A DNA stretch of 64,000 nt from Guptibacillus algicola. GTDB lineage: Bacteria; Bacillota; Bacilli; Bacillales; Guptibacillaceae. Shown here one piece after another: positions 62,887 through 64,000 of this stretch (position 1 is its first letter; the number at the start of each line of letters is the position of its first letter). The notes under the pieces were generated by a model. The model made no database searches and was not told where the DNA came from. It worked only from the letters and a program-made list of their open reading frames with translations. Where the stretch lies: contig NZ_JAIVAF010000001.1 of NCBI RefSeq assembly GCF_020171805.1, positions 124,001 to 188,000 of the forward strand, given 5' to 3'. Position numbers and translations under genes: made by a program.

Positions 62887-64000
62887 TTACTTGACATCTT
62901 CATCAGATGCTTTGGCGAATTGCGCAACAGTTCGTTTCATCAACTGCCACCATGATGCTTGATCAATATTTTGAGAAGACAAAACAGGCGAAGTTGCAGT
63001 AACCTTTCCATCAACTTTTACAGTAAGAACACCAACAGGATCACCTTTTTTTATCGGTGTTTCTATCTGATCGTTCATTTTGATTGAAGTCGTTATCTTT
63101 TCATCTTCCTGTCCTTTTTTCATCAAAACTGAAACCCGCTGAGAAGTTACGACTTTCATCGTTGAACGATCACCTTTATTCACTTCTACGTTCTTCACAA
63201 CATGATTTCGGTCAAATAACTTATTTGTCGTATATTGAGAAAATGCATAATCAAATAGCTTCGTTACTTCTGAATTACGTTTCTTAGGTGATGGAGCCCC
63301 CATTACTACTGCTACAACCCTCATATCATCTCGTTTTGCTGTAGCGGTAAGACAATATTTCGCTTCATTTGTGAAGCCGGTTTTTAGCCCATCGACTCCT
63401 TGATAAAATTTAACTAATTTATTTGTATTAACTAACCAGAATTTATTGTCTGTGTCTTCCCTTAAATAATCTTCATACTTTCCTGTATACTTCGTGATTA
63501 AATCATATTTCAATAATTCTCTTGCCATCAGGGCCATATCATGTGAAGTCGAGTAGTGATCTTTAGCTGGAAGTCCTGTAGGGTTCACGAAATTTGTATC
63601 TTTCAAACCCATCGCTTTCGCTTTATCATTCATCATTTTCACGAAGGCTGTTTCTGATCCAGCAATCGCTTCTGCCATCGCAACAGAAGCATCATTTCCT
63701 GATGCAATCGCTATTCCCTTCAACATATCATCGGCCGTCATTTCTTCTCCTGCTTCTAGGAAGATCTGCGATCCACCCATTGAAGCAGCATATTCACTTG
63801 TTCTTATTTTGTCATCAAGACTTATTTTTCCACTTTCAATGGCCTCCATTATTAATACCATTGTCATGATTTTGGTCATACTTGCTGGAGGAAGCTTCTT
63901 ATTACTATCCTTCTCGTATAAAACCGCTCCTGTATCCCGCTCAATTAATATTGCAGATGATGATTCTTCTACAATATCTGATTTAATTTCACTAGCGCTT
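62887..64000 (-). CDS. dacF: D-alanyl-D-alanine carboxypeptidase DacF (5' end beyond window)
   Basis: Forespore penicillin-binding protein that controls cortex cross-linking. The frame runs off the right edge, so the N-terminus and signal peptide are missing. Visible are the catalytic ASMTKIM (SxxK) near 63880, SGNDASVAMAEA and GLKTGFTNEAKY (KTG). The C-terminal beta domain ends in FAKASDEDVK. About 371 codons are in view of roughly 390 expected. dacF-spoIIAA-spoIIAB-sigF is the conserved order. Confidence 0.95.
   Translation of the reverse strand, partial: SASEIKSDIVEESSSAILIERDTGAVLYEKDSNKKLPPASMTKIMTMVLIMEAIESGKISLDDKIRTSEYAASMGGSQIFLEAGEEMTADDMLKGIAIASGNDASVAMAEAIAGSETAFVKMMNDKAKAMGLKDTNFVNPTGLPAKDHYSTSHDMALMARELLKYDLITKYTGKYEDYLREDTDNKFWLVNTNKLVKFYQGVDGLKTGFTNEAKYCLTATAKRDDMRVVAVVMGAPSPKKRNSEVTKLFDYAFSQYTTNKLFDRNHVVKNVEVNKGDRSTMKVVTSQRVSVLMKKGQEDEKITTSIKMNDQIETPIKKGDPVGVLTVKVDGKVTATSPVLSSQNIDQASWWQLMKRTVAQFAKASDEDVK

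Noticed and set aside
62875-62890. Palindrome GTAAACAAACGTTTAC at the dacF stop
   Set aside because: Short stem without a T tract and only partly like a cre site; it could be a weak hairpin, but no function can be supported.

Overview
The window is chromosomal DNA of an endospore-forming, low-GC Gram-positive bacterium of the family Bacillaceae. Nearly every gene has a recognisable Bacillus subtilis counterpart and the order follows the B. subtilis stretch from menG-hepS-mtrB-folE through to sigF-spoIIAB-spoIIAA-dacF. It is not B. subtilis itself: plsY sits between der and gpsA, ansA and a PIG-L deacetylase are present, a type III polyketide synthase pair lies between scpB and dacB, the PilZ gene ypfA is missing and ypbE is very short. 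Starts with GTG or TTG behind strong ribosome binding sites are common. The genus is not assigned.

Layout, mostly transcribed from the minus strand: 1-2.3 kb menaquinone and folate synthesis, TRAP and HU; 2.6-5.8 kb sporulation genes (spoIVA, yphF, yphE-like, spoVIF); 5.8-8.9 kb gpsA-plsY-der; 9.0-10.7 kb a membrane operon of yphA, a YIEGIA protein and its small partner; 10.8-13.9 kb ypzI, rpsA, plsC, cmk, ypfB; 13.9-16.9 kb ypeB-sleB germination genes and prsW; 17-25.9 kb ansA, ypdA, gudB, ddl, a PIG-L deacetylase, mecB, a B12-binding MerR regulator and ypbG; 26-31 kb a CBS protein and the ypbF-E-D-recQ-ypbB cluster; 31-34.8 kb fer, serA and a PHP phosphatase; 34.9-41.8 kb resE-resD-resC-resB-resA and rluB; 41.9-48.6 kb spmB-spmA-dacB, bpsB-bpsA, scpB-scpA and ypuF; 49-53.4 kb ribT-H-BA-E-D behind an FMN riboswitch; 53.4-55.6 kb ppiB and lysA behind a lysine riboswitch; 55.6-60.6 kb the spoVA operon with a sigma-G type promoter; 61.2-64 kb sigF-spoIIAB-spoIIAA with a sigma-H type promoter, and the 3' part of dacF.

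The theme is household metabolism interleaved with the sporulation programme. SpoIIAA, SpoIIAB and SigF start the forespore programme. SpoIVA, SpoVIF, SpmA/B and DacB shape coat and cortex. SpoVA proteins load dipicolinate. SleB and YpeB break the cortex at germination.

The most unusual content is a family of four non-coding, 380-470 bp, doubly palindromic elements at about 18.0, 33.1, 48.6 and 60.7 kb. They have 16-bp imperfect terminal inverted repeats. Three of the four are bracketed by 23-32 bp direct duplications, and each duplication is exactly an intrinsic terminator hairpin. All four lie at gene 3' ends, three of them between convergent genes. They look like a MITE-type element that targets transcription terminators.
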